DNA of 64,000 bases from Belliella baltica DSM 15883 (GCF_000265405.1 NC_018010.1:2315501-2379500), one strand, 5' to 3'. Positions 47,137-55,919 are shown, counted from the first letter of the stretch. Numbers and translations: made by a program. The notes: a model not told the origin generated them from the sequence alone.

Positions 47137-48219
47137 ATGATTATGAAAAAAGTAAATTACTGGTTCGCCAGTGTCTTGATTGGAACGGTGGCTACATTTT
47201 CATCATGTAATGATGATGATGATCAGCCAATGATGATGGATGATTCGTTTTATGCAGTGCAGTTGGGTGGTGAAACACGAGTTTCGGATCCTAACAATCC
47301 AGGTCAATTGGTAGAACAAGGTTTTCTAAACCTGAGAACGGTTGTAACTAACACCGTTTTGACTATTGCTACAAATGAAGATGGGAAGTATGATGCTTTA
47401 CAACCTTATTTCAGTGTATTACTAAGTGAGGTTGGGGCAGGTCAAACATCTGGGTTTACTACTTTGGTAAGTGATTTTACGGAGTTTTTTGCAGAAGCAA
47501 CTGGTTCTAAAAACTTTATGTATAGTGGCTTAGATATGGAAGCAGCACATGATCCTACCAGAAACTCAAGAATGAATGGTCGAATCAACAATGCTGATTA
47601 TGACTTATTTATTCAAGCAGTAGTAGAAGGTGCAGCGCAAGCAAATATTACCTCTAGTGAAGTAATCGGTCCAGTGGGACAATTATTGGAATCTGTTAGA
47701 GAACCAATTGTTCAAAGAGCTGATGATGAAGGTTTGGATTTATATACTAGACTCGGAGGAAATGTTTTAGTAGATGTGTCTGCCGAAGGTGACCCTGAAA
47801 GATTGGTTGAAGCTGGATATGCACCATTAGAAGCAGTTGTCACAAGTACAGTATTGATTATTGCTACAAATGAAGGTGGTAAGTATGATGCCTTACAACC
47901 TTATTTCTCAGTTTTATTAGCTGAAGTAGGGGCTGGAAATTTTTCAGGCTTTACAACTTTGGTAACAGACTTCTCTGAATTCTTAGCAGAAGCTATTGGT
48001 TCTGTAAATATCGAATACTCTGGTTTGAATATGGTTGATGCTCACAATCCTGCTGTCAATTCAAGAATGACAGGTTTAGTATCTGCTGAAGACTATGATT
48101 TGTTTATTGGAGCAGTAGTAGAAGGAGCAGTAGAAAACAATGTGCCTGAAAGCGTAATAGGAGAATTTGGAGCTTTATTGACAAGTCCAGGTTTGAAAGA
48201 TGCTATCGTACAGAGATAA
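47137..48219 (+). CDS. Lipoprotein with two tandem truncated-hemoglobin-like domains
   Basis: The 360-residue protein has a lipoprotein signal (ATFSSCNDDDDQ) and two ~155-residue repeats (residues ~40-195 and ~200-360) that are about 50-60% identical by eye. Each holds VVT.TVL.IATNE.GKYDALQPYF, FTTLV.DF.EF.AEA.GS, and the line YSGL.M..AH followed by NSRM, DYDLFI..VVEGA, ending IVQR. LYTRLGG at the start of repeat 2 and Y.G..M..AH match group-1 truncated hemoglobins, where the His is the proximal heme ligand. The B10 Tyr region is not conserved. It is followed by a terminator at 48246. Function in heme, oxygen or NO handling in the periplasm or outer membrane is inferred. Confidence 0.65.
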   Translation: MIMKKVNYWFASVLIGTVATFSSCNDDDDQPMMMDDSFYAVQLGGETRVSDPNNPGQLVEQGFLNLRTVVTNTVLTIATNEDGKYDALQPYFSVLLSEVGAGQTSGFTTLVSDFTEFFAEATGSKNFMYSGLDMEAAHDPTRNSRMNGRINNADYDLFIQAVVEGAAQANITSSEVIGPVGQLLESVREPIVQRADDEGLDLYTRLGGNVLVDVSAEGDPERLVEAGYAPLEAVVTSTVLIIATNEGGKYDALQPYFSVLLAEVGAGNFSGFTTLVTDFSEFLAEAIGSVNIEYSGLNMVDAHNPAVNSRMTGLVSAEDYDLFIGAVVEGAVENNVPESVIGEFGALLTSPGLKDAIVQR

Positions 48220-48245
48220 GTAAAAATCATATCGGTTTTAATTAG

Positions 48246-48282
48246 AAAAAGGTCAGCTTTGAGATAAAGCTGGCCTTTTTTT
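48246..48282 (+). terminator. Terminator after the globin-like lipoprotein gene
   Basis: AAAAAGGTCAGCTTT, loop GAGAT, and AAAGCTGGCCTTTTTTT make a 15-bp stem with a T-run. Confidence 0.85.
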
Positions 48283-48305
48283 GTCATTTGTAACTCATGA
48301 TTTGC

Positions 48306-48543
48306 CTTTACGTCGTTCATCCTTACGTGACTTTCCCTTCATCGTAAGTTTCCTAGCTCGGTGGGTTGAAACCCTCTGTTAAGAAGTCGGTCGTGCCGTT
48401 GGCACTGGAAAGCAGGTATATCGGATAAAAGTGGGATTTGCAATCAGCTCCGTAGGAGCGACCGATATAATAATCATGGATTTCAATCCATGATTTGAAT
48501 GAAATAAGGTAATCCAGAAGTCACGCAGTGACGAGCGATATAT
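48306..48543 (+). repeat. Hairpin-rich dispersed repeat, copy R1
   Basis: First of three copies of a ~235-bp repeat. It contains short palindromes GTGCCGTTGGCAC, GCTCCGTAGGAGC, CATGGATTTCAATCCATG and GTCACGCAGTGAC in the same order as copies R2 and R3. It lies just upstream of the exporter genes. Confidence 0.85.
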
Positions 48544-49251
48544 TTTGTGATCAGTGAATTGTATAAAATTTAGCTCTTTTAGCTTCAAGAATTATATTGT
48601 TTTATACTTTAAAATGAATTTTATTAAATATAAGATTTTGTATCCTCGCGATTTTCGGGGCAACCATTTTATGGTTGAAAAGATTAAAAATTTGATTTGT
48701 CTTAAGTCTAAACAACTTATAAACAATTTTTTTTTAAAAATTCAGTCTAAATCTATCCTATAGCCTAATAATAATAATAGTCTTTTACTACTTATTGTAA
48801 AATAGAAATGATTATTAAGTAAAAATTATTAGTAATTATTTGAATAAGAATAATATTTTAGATTTAAATCAATACCGAAATGAAACCTAGTTTTTTAATT
48901 TAAAATTAGGCAGTTAACAAAATTATATTTTGGTTTTAAACTGATTTCACCGTGTTGAAATTTAATTTATTAAGTCAATAATTAAACTTTTTTTGGTAAT
49001 TAACTTTAGGTTATTTATAATTGACACATTATTAAATATAATTTATTTAGGTTATGGGAGGTTTTCAAATTGTTTTATCGGTAAAAAATCTGTTTAATTC
49101 AAGATTTTTATTTTACAAATTTCGCTACTGGTTTATATTTTTATCAAGTTTATTTCAACTTAGAAACCATTCGTAACCTACTTTCAAGGTATAGTAAATT
49201 TTATCTGTTAAACATTTTCTGATTTTTCTGATCTATTAAAATTTTACAAAT
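48544..49251 (+). other. AT-rich gap upstream of the exporter genes, no gene seen
   Basis: About 700 bp of very AT-rich DNA without a credible ORF. A 40-codon open frame at 49054 has no start context or coding signal. It contains only minor palindromes, such as CAACCATTTTATGGTTG at ~48662. It presumably holds the promoter of the exporter operon, but no TTG-N19-TAnnTTTG match was found. Confidence 0.5.
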
Positions 49252-50427
49252 ATGAATACGAAGATTTTTCCAACAGCTATTATCAATCAATCTGTTGAAG
49301 TTTATGATTCACATATTAGTGTACGATCCAGAGCAATTTATCTTTTGTTTCTCGGGATTTTATTTGCTGGGATCATCGCAATGCCTTTGATCTATGTGGA
49401 TGTTGCTGTACAGTCTAGGGGGACTTTTCAGTCAGCTTTGCAGCGCAATTCTCTGATGAGCTCGGTAAGTGGAAGATTGGAAATATGGAATCTGAAAGAA
49501 AACCAAAAGGTTAAAAAGGGAGATGTTTTGGCGGTTATAAGGGGCGAGGTTTTGAACCTTGAAATGCAAGGCTTGGAGGAAAGATTGACTGTTTTGGACG
49601 AATTTATCCATGATCTCAATAAACTCCTAAAGTTAGATTTATCAACTTATGTTATGGAGCCGGTATCACTGAGGTCAAAATTCTATCAAGCTATATTGCT
49701 TGAGTATCAAACGAAATTTAACAACCAAGATGCTGCAGTGCAGAAACTAGAGAGGGATTTCGAAAGAGCACAAACACTGTTTGATGGCAATGCCTTGGCT
49801 TTTGCAGATTATGATGTGGCTGATGTACAATATAAACAGGCAAAATCACAACTTGATTTGATTCGCAAACAACAAAGAAATCTATGGGAGCAGGAACTGG
49901 TCAACCATCAGAATGAAAGAGTTCGCTTGCTTAACCAAAAAAGTGTCTTTTCAGAACAAATGGATCAATATAAAGTCATCGCAGGTACCAACAGGACTTT
50001 GATTAATGTATTGAACCTTAATAAGGGTGATTTTGTCCATCCCCAACAAAAATTAGCAGAAATCTCTCCCGATACGACATTGTTGGCAGTGACCTACATC
50101 TCTCCTATGGATATTGCCTTTATCGAAAAAGGGCAAGAAGTGAGTTTCCAAATTGATGCCTACAACTACAACCAGTGGGGAATTGCTACAGGAAAAGTAG
50201 TAGATATTGCTGATGATCTATCATTATTGAATGAAAGAGAAGCTGGTTTTTTGGTTACCTGTGCTTTAGACAATCCATCTTTAATTTTATCCAATGGTCA
50301 GGAGGGTTATGTAAAAAAAGGAATGACTTATAATGCCAGATTTGTAATTGCTCGGAGGTCCTTATTCCAATTATTATATGATAAAGTAGATAATTGGCTC
50401 AACCCCCAAGTTCAAAGCTTAAATTAA
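49252..50427 (+). CDS. HlyD-family membrane-fusion (adaptor) protein of a peptide exporter
   Basis: The 391-residue protein has a membrane helix at residues ~26-50 (YLLFLGILFAGIIAMPLIYV), a lipoyl-like half (SGRLEIWNLKENQKVKKGDV), a long helical hairpin (~110-240 with LDEFIHDLNKLLKLDL and QKLERDFERAQTLF) and the closing lipoyl/beta-barrel half (GDFVHPQQKLAEISPDTTL, GQEVSFQIDAYNYNQWG). That layout is the HlyD/AcrA type that links an inner-membrane ABC exporter to an outer-membrane channel. It is followed after 12 bp by the C39-peptidase ABC transporter. A TolC-like gene is not present in the window. Confidence 0.92.
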   Translation: MNTKIFPTAIINQSVEVYDSHISVRSRAIYLLFLGILFAGIIAMPLIYVDVAVQSRGTFQSALQRNSLMSSVSGRLEIWNLKENQKVKKGDVLAVIRGEVLNLEMQGLEERLTVLDEFIHDLNKLLKLDLSTYVMEPVSLRSKFYQAILLEYQTKFNNQDAAVQKLERDFERAQTLFDGNALAFADYDVADVQYKQAKSQLDLIRKQQRNLWEQELVNHQNERVRLLNQKSVFSEQMDQYKVIAGTNRTLINVLNLNKGDFVHPQQKLAEISPDTTLLAVTYISPMDIAFIEKGQEVSFQIDAYNYNQWGIATGKVVDIADDLSLLNEREAGFLVTCALDNPSLILSNGQEGYVKKGMTYNARFVIARRSLFQLLYDKVDNWLNPQVQSLN

Positions 50428-50439
50428 TTTTTTACAACA

Positions 50440-52590
50440 ATGGGAATAAAAATCAAACAAAGAGATATTACTGATTGTGGTGCTGCATGTCTGGCCTCAG
50501 TAGCTGCATTTTACAAATTGGAGATGCCAGTAGCCAAAATCCGTCAGATGGCTTCGACTGACCAAAAGGGAACTAATATCCTTGGGTTGATTGAAGCTGC
50601 AACCAAGATGGGCTTCTCAGCAAAAGGTGTAAAAGGTGATTTTGATGCCTTGAAAGATGTTCCGATGCCTGTTATTGCTCATGTGATCGTAAAAAAGGTC
50701 TTACACCATTTTGTAGTCTTATATAAAGTAAATGATAAGACTGTGGAGTATATGGATCCTGGTGATGGACAAATGCACAAGGTCAGCCCAGATGCTTTCA
50801 AAGAGATGTGGACAGGGGTACTTGTCCTTCTTATGCCCAATGATGAATTCAAAGCAATTAGTGAAAAAGTAAGCACATGGAGTAGGTTTTGGTTTTTGGT
50901 CAGACCACATAAAGGTGTGATGGTACAATCTCTGGTTGGAGCAGTATTATATACTATTTTGGGACTGTCAACTTCTATCTATGTGCAAAAGATCATTGAC
51001 CATGTTTTTATAGGAAGAAATACCAATTTGCTGAATTTATTGTCAATTGGGATGATTGCTCTCCTATTGATGCAAATAGTAATCGGTGTTTACAAAACCC
51101 TATTTATCATCAAGGTAGGTCAACGGATCGATGCCAGGTTGATTTTGGGTTATTATAAGCATTTACTCACATTGCCTCAGCGTTTTTTTGACACCATGCG
51201 TGTAGGTGAAATTATTTCAAGAGTAAATGATGCAGTGAAAATCAGAGCATTTATCAACGACGTTTCTATTGGCTTTTTGGTCAATATTTTTATCGTCTTA
51301 TTTTCTTTTGCATTGATGTTTACTTTCTATTGGAAATTGGCTTTGGTTATGTTGCTGGTCATTCCACTTTATACGATCATATACTTGGTGACCAATAGTT
51401 TGAATAAAAAAATTGAAAGAAGACTGATGGAAGAATCAGCAGAGTTAGAATCTCAGCTCGTAGAATCCATTACCTCGGCGGGTACAATCAAAAGATTTGG
51501 GGCTGAAGACCATGCCAATATCAAAACAGAGGTGAGGTTTGTCTCTTTGTTGAGGACAGTTTATCAATCAGGAATGAACAACATCTTCTCGGGGACATCT
51601 TCGGAAGTAGTCTCGAGGCTCTTTACCATTATTCTTCTCTGGGTGGGTGCAGGCTATGTCCTGAAAAATGAAATTACGCCTGGTGAACTAATGTCTTTTT
51701 ACGCATTGACAGGCTACCTTACTGGTCCGATTTCTAGTTTGATCGGTATGAACAAGACAATTCAGAATGCTCTGATAGCAGCAGATAGGCTTTTTGAAAT
51801 CATGGATCTTGAGGTAGAGAGTTCTAAAGATTCATTTCCTATCAAAAAGGAAAATGTGGGCGATATCACTTTCAAAAACGTGAAATTTAGATATGGGTCA
51901 AGAGCTAATGTGTTTGATGATCTAAACTTGACATTCCCAAAAGGGAAGATTTCGGGTGTTGTAGGTGAAAGTGGTTCTGGCAAGAGTACCTTGGTATCCT
52001 TACTTCAGAATCTTTACCCTCTTCAATCGGGTAATATCCATATCGGGGAACATGATATCAAATTTATCGACAATGTCAGTTTGAGACAAATAGTCTCTGT
52101 GGTGCCTCAGCGCATAGACCTTTTTGCTGGAAATGTCTTGGAAAATGTCGCTTTGGGGGATTATCAACCCGATATGCAGAAGATAGTCGGTATATGCAAT
52201 AAGCTGGGAATGATGGGTTTTATAGAAAACCTTCCCAATGGTTTTGGTACTTATTTGGGAGAAAATGGTGCGTCCCTCTCAGGAGGGCAAAAGCAAAGAG
52301 TAGCCTTAGCAAGAGCGCTGTATAAAGATCCAGAAGTTTTGATTTTAGATGAAGCAACAGCTTCCCTAGATCCTGACTCGGAGCAGTTTGTACAGCAAAC
52401 TATCCGAATGCTCGCCACAGAAGGCAAGACTATCATCTTTATTACTCACAGGTTGGCGGCTGTGCAGGATTTTGATCGCTTATATGTGCTAGATAAAGGG
52501 AAACTAATCGAAGAAGGAACCCATACAGAGTTGTTAATGCAGGAAGGAAAATATTACCAAATGATCAGAAAACAGCTTTTGGTGCTATAA
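50440..52590 (+). CDS. C39-peptidase-containing ABC exporter for double-glycine peptides
   Basis: The 716-residue protein has an N-terminal C39 peptidase (Cys13 in TDCGAACLASVAAFY, His90 in LHHFVVLY, Asp106 in EYMDPGDG, all in place), a six-helix transmembrane domain (~160-435) and an ATPase (Walker A GESGSGKST, signature LSGGQKQRVALARALY, Walker B VLILDEATAS). Such transporters remove leader peptides that end in GG and export the mature peptide. The three small GG-leader peptides at 53.2-56.2 kb are its obvious substrates. It overlaps nothing and lies 12 bp after the HlyD gene. Confidence 0.95.
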   Translation: MGIKIKQRDITDCGAACLASVAAFYKLEMPVAKIRQMASTDQKGTNILGLIEAATKMGFSAKGVKGDFDALKDVPMPVIAHVIVKKVLHHFVVLYKVNDKTVEYMDPGDGQMHKVSPDAFKEMWTGVLVLLMPNDEFKAISEKVSTWSRFWFLVRPHKGVMVQSLVGAVLYTILGLSTSIYVQKIIDHVFIGRNTNLLNLLSIGMIALLLMQIVIGVYKTLFIIKVGQRIDARLILGYYKHLLTLPQRFFDTMRVGEIISRVNDAVKIRAFINDVSIGFLVNIFIVLFSFALMFTFYWKLALVMLLVIPLYTIIYLVTNSLNKKIERRLMEESAELESQLVESITSAGTIKRFGAEDHANIKTEVRFVSLLRTVYQSGMNNIFSGTSSEVVSRLFTIILLWVGAGYVLKNEITPGELMSFYALTGYLTGPISSLIGMNKTIQNALIAADRLFEIMDLEVESSKDSFPIKKENVGDITFKNVKFRYGSRANVFDDLNLTFPKGKISGVVGESGSGKSTLVSLLQNLYPLQSGNIHIGEHDIKFIDNVSLRQIVSVVPQRIDLFAGNVLENVALGDYQPDMQKIVGICNKLGMMGFIENLPNGFGTYLGENGASLSGGQKQRVALARALYKDPEVLILDEATASLDPDSEQFVQQTIRMLATEGKTIIFITHRLAAVQDFDRLYVLDKGKLIEEGTHTELLMQEGKYYQMIRKQLLVL

Positions 52591-52766
52591 TGATGATCGT
52601 TAAGCGTTAAACGTTAAGCGTTTAACAATTAACCTTTTAACCAATAATGAAAGTTTAGAGGCTTAGAGTTTAGAAGTTTAGAAAAAGGTTTTTGCAAGCC
52701 TAACCTTCTAACCTTCCAACTTTACAACCTTTTAACTATTTAACCAATAACTAAATTATCTAAATC

Positions 52767-53129
52767 ATGGAATTTATCAGACAAATAGAGAGATTACAGC
52801 TGCTAAACAAGCTAGTAAGAGAGCAGAGGACAGGAAGTCCGGAGGAATTTGCGGAGAGATTGGGGGTGAGTAGAGCGAAGCTGTATTTGATGCTTGATGA
52901 ATTAAGAGATGAAGGGGTTGAGATTAGGTTTTCAAAGCGTTCAAATTCATTTGTTTATGAGAATTGTAACGGAGTATCAGTGGTTTTTTCTCTTAAGGTT
53001 CTTGGATCAGATGAAGTTCGGAATATCTCTGCTGGAAAAATTTCAAATTATTTTCCAGCGTCTAAAATATTAGACGGAACTATCATTTCTTTGATATATG
53101 ATCAATCAGCAAAAAGACATGCTAGCTAA
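52767..53129 (+). CDS. HTH-domain protein, probable regulator of the peptide locus
   Basis: The 120-residue protein has an N-terminal winged-helix/HTH (FIRQIERLQLLNKLVREQRT and PEEFAERLGVSRAKLYLMLDEL, then GVEIRFSKRSNSFVY) and a ~55-residue C-terminal part with no known domain. It lies between the exporter and the first peptide gene. Its final residues and stop codon (AKRHAS) fall in a sequence shared with the upstream leader of peptide 3, so the C-terminus may have been altered by recombination. A role in controlling the peptide genes is inferred from position. Confidence 0.75.
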   Translation: MEFIRQIERLQLLNKLVREQRTGSPEEFAERLGVSRAKLYLMLDELRDEGVEIRFSKRSNSFVYENCNGVSVVFSLKVLGSDEVRNISAGKISNYFPASKILDGTIISLIYDQSAKRHAS

Positions 53130-53212
53130 TTCAATTTGCTTGGGAGAGATTGGGAGTTCCTAATGCCCGGAAAAGGTTGGGAAAAAATGAAAATTTATTT
53201 AGATTATGGAAA
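53119..53212 (+). repeat. Duplicated upstream leader, copy 1 (before peptide 1)
   Basis: From ATGCTAGCTAATTC to the start of peptide 1, ~90% identical to 55920-56013 ahead of peptide 3. It holds ATTGGG-AGTT-CCTAAT, a hairpin that stays paired in copy 2 (ATTGGG-AGCA-CCCAAT), followed by GCCCGGAAAAG and ATGAAAATTTATTTAGAT. Confidence 0.8.
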
Positions 53213-53370
53213 ATTTAAGAGAACTGAGTTTTGAGGAGATGGTGGAGGTAGATGGAGGCTTTATTTTATGGTCACCTTCTATATCCATGACAGAATTCGT
53301 TTACGGAATTAGTGAAACATTTAGTGAAACTTTTGAACAAGTCAGAAAAACAGTAAAATATGAGAAATAA
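53206..53370 (+). CDS. Double-glycine leader peptide 1 (54 aa)
   Basis: A 54-codon gene too short for an ordinary gene caller. It begins MENLRELSFEEMVEVDGG, which fits the leader consensus xLxxxELxxxxGG and aligns with the other two peptides here. Cleavage after GG would leave a 36-residue core (FILWSPSISMTEF..., ending KYEK) that is acidic and aromatic in the first half. It is 77 bp downstream of the HTH gene, preceded by leader copy 1, and its stop overlaps the start region of peptide 2. Function is probably a secreted bacteriocin or signalling peptide. Confidence 0.75.
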   Translation: MENLRELSFEEMVEVDGGFILWSPSISMTEFVYGISETFSETFEQVRKTVKYEK

Positions 53371-53374
53371 TAAT

Positions 53375-53542
53375 ATGAAAGATCTAACAAACTTCGAATT
53401 AATTAATTTGAATGGAGGAGAAGATGTTTCCTTCGCAAGAAAAGCCGGTAGAATTGCTGGAGAACTCTTAGCTGTAACAGCAGCTTGGACGATTTTCGTA
53501 GCCGATGCTACTGTTGATGTTATAAAAACAGTTTTAAAATAA
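53375..53542 (+). CDS. Double-glycine leader peptide 2 (55 aa)
   Basis: I choose the ATG at 53375 (the ATG at 53360 adds RNNN and overlaps peptide 1). The leader MKDLTNFELINLNGG precedes a 40-residue core starting EDVSFARKAGRIAGELL and ending VDVIKTVLK. The core is amphipathic and rich in Ala, Val and Ile, like pore-forming class II bacteriocins. It is followed by a terminator at 53550. It is very probably exported and cleaved by the C39-type ABC transporter. Confidence 0.8.
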   Translation: MKDLTNFELINLNGGEDVSFARKAGRIAGELLAVTAAWTIFVADATVDVIKTVLK

Positions 53543-53549
53543 AAATAAA

Positions 53550-53590
53550 ATTGAGGTTTAAGTTCAATTTAAATGAGCTTAAACCTCAAT
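53550..53590 (+). terminator. Stem-loop after peptide 2
   Basis: A 13-bp perfect stem (ATTGAGGTTTAAG with CTTAAACCTCAAT) with a 15-nt AT-rich loop, directly after the peptide 2 stop codon. The T-tract is weak (TTTACATAACCTTTTT), so it may protect the RNA or end it. Confidence 0.7.
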
Positions 53591-53848
53591 TTACATAACC
53601 TTTTTAGTAAGTAATTTCTCATTTTAAGTTTAAATTAAGAAATATGTTGTTAATTGTTTTAACATAAACATATACATTAAACTTGCCAAGAAAGAAATAA
53701 TTGCGTTTTTTCAGTTTATATTTACAATAATCGATATTTAAACAATTTAATTTAAAGTAAGAATTAAAATTGAAACCTAAGGAATCGTTAAAGAAGCTAG
53801 ATACCACAATTTTATATTAATTCTGCTAATAATTATTTAATAAATCAA
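53591..53848 (+). other. AT-rich gap between peptide 2 and the first CPBP gene
   Basis: About 260 bp with no credible ORF and only small palindromes (for example GTTAATTGTTTTAAC). It probably contains the promoter of the CPBP gene at 53849; no clear consensus box was found. Confidence 0.45.
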
Positions 53849-54505
53849 ATGTTCATAATTATAAAAGATTTTGGAAGGTTTTTGGTTTCTAAAAAAGAAT
53901 CAAATCAAATACTTCTTTCTAATTTTAAATTCTTAGCGAATGCATTATTCTTAAAGTGGATAATTTTTTCAGTTTTTTTGTTATTAAATTTTTTAGTATT
54001 CAACCAATCACTACCGAAGAGTAATTCTGTTTTTGGTGAGGATAATATAATAAAAATCTTTTTAAATGTGGTTATATTAGCTCCCATATTAGAAGAGTTA
54101 GTTTTTCGTTATCACATTGGGAATAAGTTAAAACATATTGTTTTTTCAGCAATTGCTTCTATTATATTGTTTTACGATAGTTTAATAGTCCTTTCGGTCT
54201 TACTTTTATTTTTCCTGATACTTTCATTTTTTTTAAAAAATAAAATAAAAGTTAAAAATTTAATTTTAGTTTATACTTCTTCAATTATGTTTGGAGTTTT
54301 ACATGTAACCTTTACAGAAAATTTTTACTTGCTCGAGAATCTCACAAATTCAATATTTGTATTCATCACCAAATTTTTTGGAGGCCTTCTTTTTTGTTAT
54401 GTTTTTGATAAAAAAGGAATCTTTTTATCCATCATACTACACATGCTATGGAATCTTGTTCCCTTTTTACTTTTTTTTCTAAGAAATCGAATTCTAGAGT
54501 TTTGA
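53849..54505 (+). CDS. CPBP-family intramembrane metalloprotease 1
   Basis: This 218-residue, highly hydrophobic protein has ~6 helices and the CPBP (Abi/Rce1) motifs: EELVFRYHIG (EExxxR), IMFGVLHVTF (FxxxH) and ILHMLWNLVPF (HxxxN). Catalytic residues are intact. CPBP proteins in bacteriocin clusters often give immunity or help process peptides. It follows peptide 2 by ~300 bp. It has lower GC than the surrounding genes, as do many accessory genes here. Confidence 0.85.
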   Translation: MFIIIKDFGRFLVSKKESNQILLSNFKFLANALFLKWIIFSVFLLLNFLVFNQSLPKSNSVFGEDNIIKIFLNVVILAPILEELVFRYHIGNKLKHIVFSAIASIILFYDSLIVLSVLLLFFLILSFFLKNKIKVKNLILVYTSSIMFGVLHVTFTENFYLLENLTNSIFVFITKFFGGLLFCYVFDKKGIFLSIILHMLWNLVPFLLFFLRNRILEF

Positions 54506-54707
54506 ATTGATGTTTTTTTTCTAAATGATAAAATATCCGAAAATAAATTCAGTATTGTACTATTATGAAATATCAATGATTCCGAATTTACGGAAACACC
54601 CAGAGGGATGGTTATTTTAGGCATTACGTAGCATGCCCCTACTAATCGGAGTAGTAATGAAAATCAATTTTAAACACATAAAATTTCCACTTTAAGACCT
54701 TAAAAAT

Positions 54708-55355
54708 ATGACACAAACCTTTACCAAACTCAAAACCTTTCTTAAATCTCCATATCATAAGGATTCTTATGAAAAAATAAAGGGTAAAGAATTTTTGCAT
54801 TTGCTTTTGATAGCATTTGCCATTGTAATTCCATATGCATTTGTTTTGGATTTGGCAGGAATAGATCAGTTTGACCATAAGATGGAATTTTTGTTGAAGG
54901 AGAATAAATGGCTTGTAGCTGTACTGGCTATTGTAATTGCTCCTTTGCTCGAAGAACCGATTTATAGGTTACATCTAGATTTTAAAAAGTCATCTATTTG
55001 GTGGGGGTTGGTACTTTCTTTACTGTTAATCAGTGAAGTTTGGATTCCTGTAGCATTGCTTTGGGTGTACTTATTGTTTTTGATGTATAAAGTGAATAAA
55101 GGTGATTCACTAAATCTAAAATATAGTGTTTTTATTTCCTCAGCATTATTTGGATTAGTTCATTTAATGAATTTCACGGACTTTGATTATGCACAATATT
55201 TCTATTGGGTGCCATTTATGGTAGGTGCTCAGTTTTTGATTGGTCTTGTTCTGAGTTACATCAGACTAAACTATGGCATGAAGTGGGCGATTATTTTCCA
55301 TGGAGTATATAATGCTATCTTGATCATACCAGCAGTATATTTTTATGAAGTTTGA
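54708..55355 (+). CDS. CPBP-family intramembrane metalloprotease 2
   Basis: The 215-residue protein has about six membrane helices with the motifs LLEEPIYRLHLD (EExxxR), ALFGLVHLMNF (FxxxH) and IIFHGVYNAI (HxxxN), so the catalytic residues of the family are present. It is separated by ~200 bp from the first CPBP gene; no peptide gene is seen in that gap. It ends immediately before repeat copy R2. Immunity or peptide processing is the likely role. Confidence 0.85.
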   Translation: MTQTFTKLKTFLKSPYHKDSYEKIKGKEFLHLLLIAFAIVIPYAFVLDLAGIDQFDHKMEFLLKENKWLVAVLAIVIAPLLEEPIYRLHLDFKKSSIWWGLVLSLLLISEVWIPVALLWVYLLFLMYKVNKGDSLNLKYSVFISSALFGLVHLMNFTDFDYAQYFYWVPFMVGAQFLIGLVLSYIRLNYGMKWAIIFHGVYNAILIIPAVYFYEV

Positions 55356-55361
55356 GCCTGC

Positions 55362-55595
55362 TATATCGTCCGTCCCTACGGGACTTTTTCCGAGTCGCAA
55401 GTTTCGTGAGTCGGTGGGTTGAAACCCACCGTTAAGATGTCGGTCGTGCCGCTGGCACTGGAAGGCTGGTATATCGGATGAAAGTGAGATTTGCTTTCAG
55501 CTCCATAGGTGCGGCCGAAATATTAGTCATGGATTTCAATCCATGATTTGAATGAAATAAGGTAATCCAGAAGTCACGTAGTGACGAGCGATATG
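55362..55595 (+). repeat. Hairpin-rich dispersed repeat, copy R2
   Basis: Second copy of the ~235-bp repeat, the most regular one: CGTCCCTACGGGAC, GGTGGGTTGAAACCCACC, GTGCCGCTGGCAC, CATGGATTTCAATCCATG and GTCACGTAGTGAC follow in series. It starts 6 bp after the CPBP 2 gene's stop. Confidence 0.85.
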
Positions 55596-55919
55596 GATTG
55601 TTATTAGTGAATTATCGTTTTCTTTAGCCTTTCGATATTCGGGACAGGCATTACTGAGCCGGAAAGGAGCACCAGTTTACTCCGTTTATCAATGGTTTTT
55701 AGCCATTGTTTTATTATGTAACCTTTTCTTAGTTGTCTGACATTAGAGACTTGTTTGATTATCAGAAGCTACTAATTTTAAAAAATAAATATCAATAATA
55801 AACTACTGCCCTGTAAGGGCAAGAGCTCCTAACAATGGGTGCAGCCCATTGCACAAGATCCTGCTATTATCAGTAATGCCCTGAAAGGGCATCTGAATAA
55901 TCATGTTTTAGAGATTTCT
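55596..55919 (+). repeat. Intergenic stretch with GCCCTGAAAGGGC-type palindromes
   Basis: No gene. At 55808-55820 (GCCCTGTAAGGGC), 55833-55851 (CAATGGGTGCAGCCCATTG) and 55878-55890 (GCCCTGAAAGGGC) are short palindromes of the kind that form REP-like arrays in Bacteroidota. A hairpin CAATGGTTTTTAGCCATTG lies at ~55690. Confidence 0.6.

Noticed and set aside
48544..48780. Possible CRISPR-like or tandem repeats in the hairpin-rich zones.
   Set aside because: The repeated hairpins differ in sequence and spacing and are not separated by unique spacers of equal length; no cas genes are present.
49054..49176. A 40-codon open frame (ATG GGA GGT TTT...) in the gap before the HlyD gene, considered as a fourth peptide gene.
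   Set aside because: It starts MGG with no leader, has no consensus EL..GG leader, lies in very AT-rich DNA, and is not near a CPBP gene.
54506..54707. Search for a peptide gene between CPBP 1 and CPBP 2.
   Set aside because: Only frames of ~15 codons are open, and none carries a GG leader.
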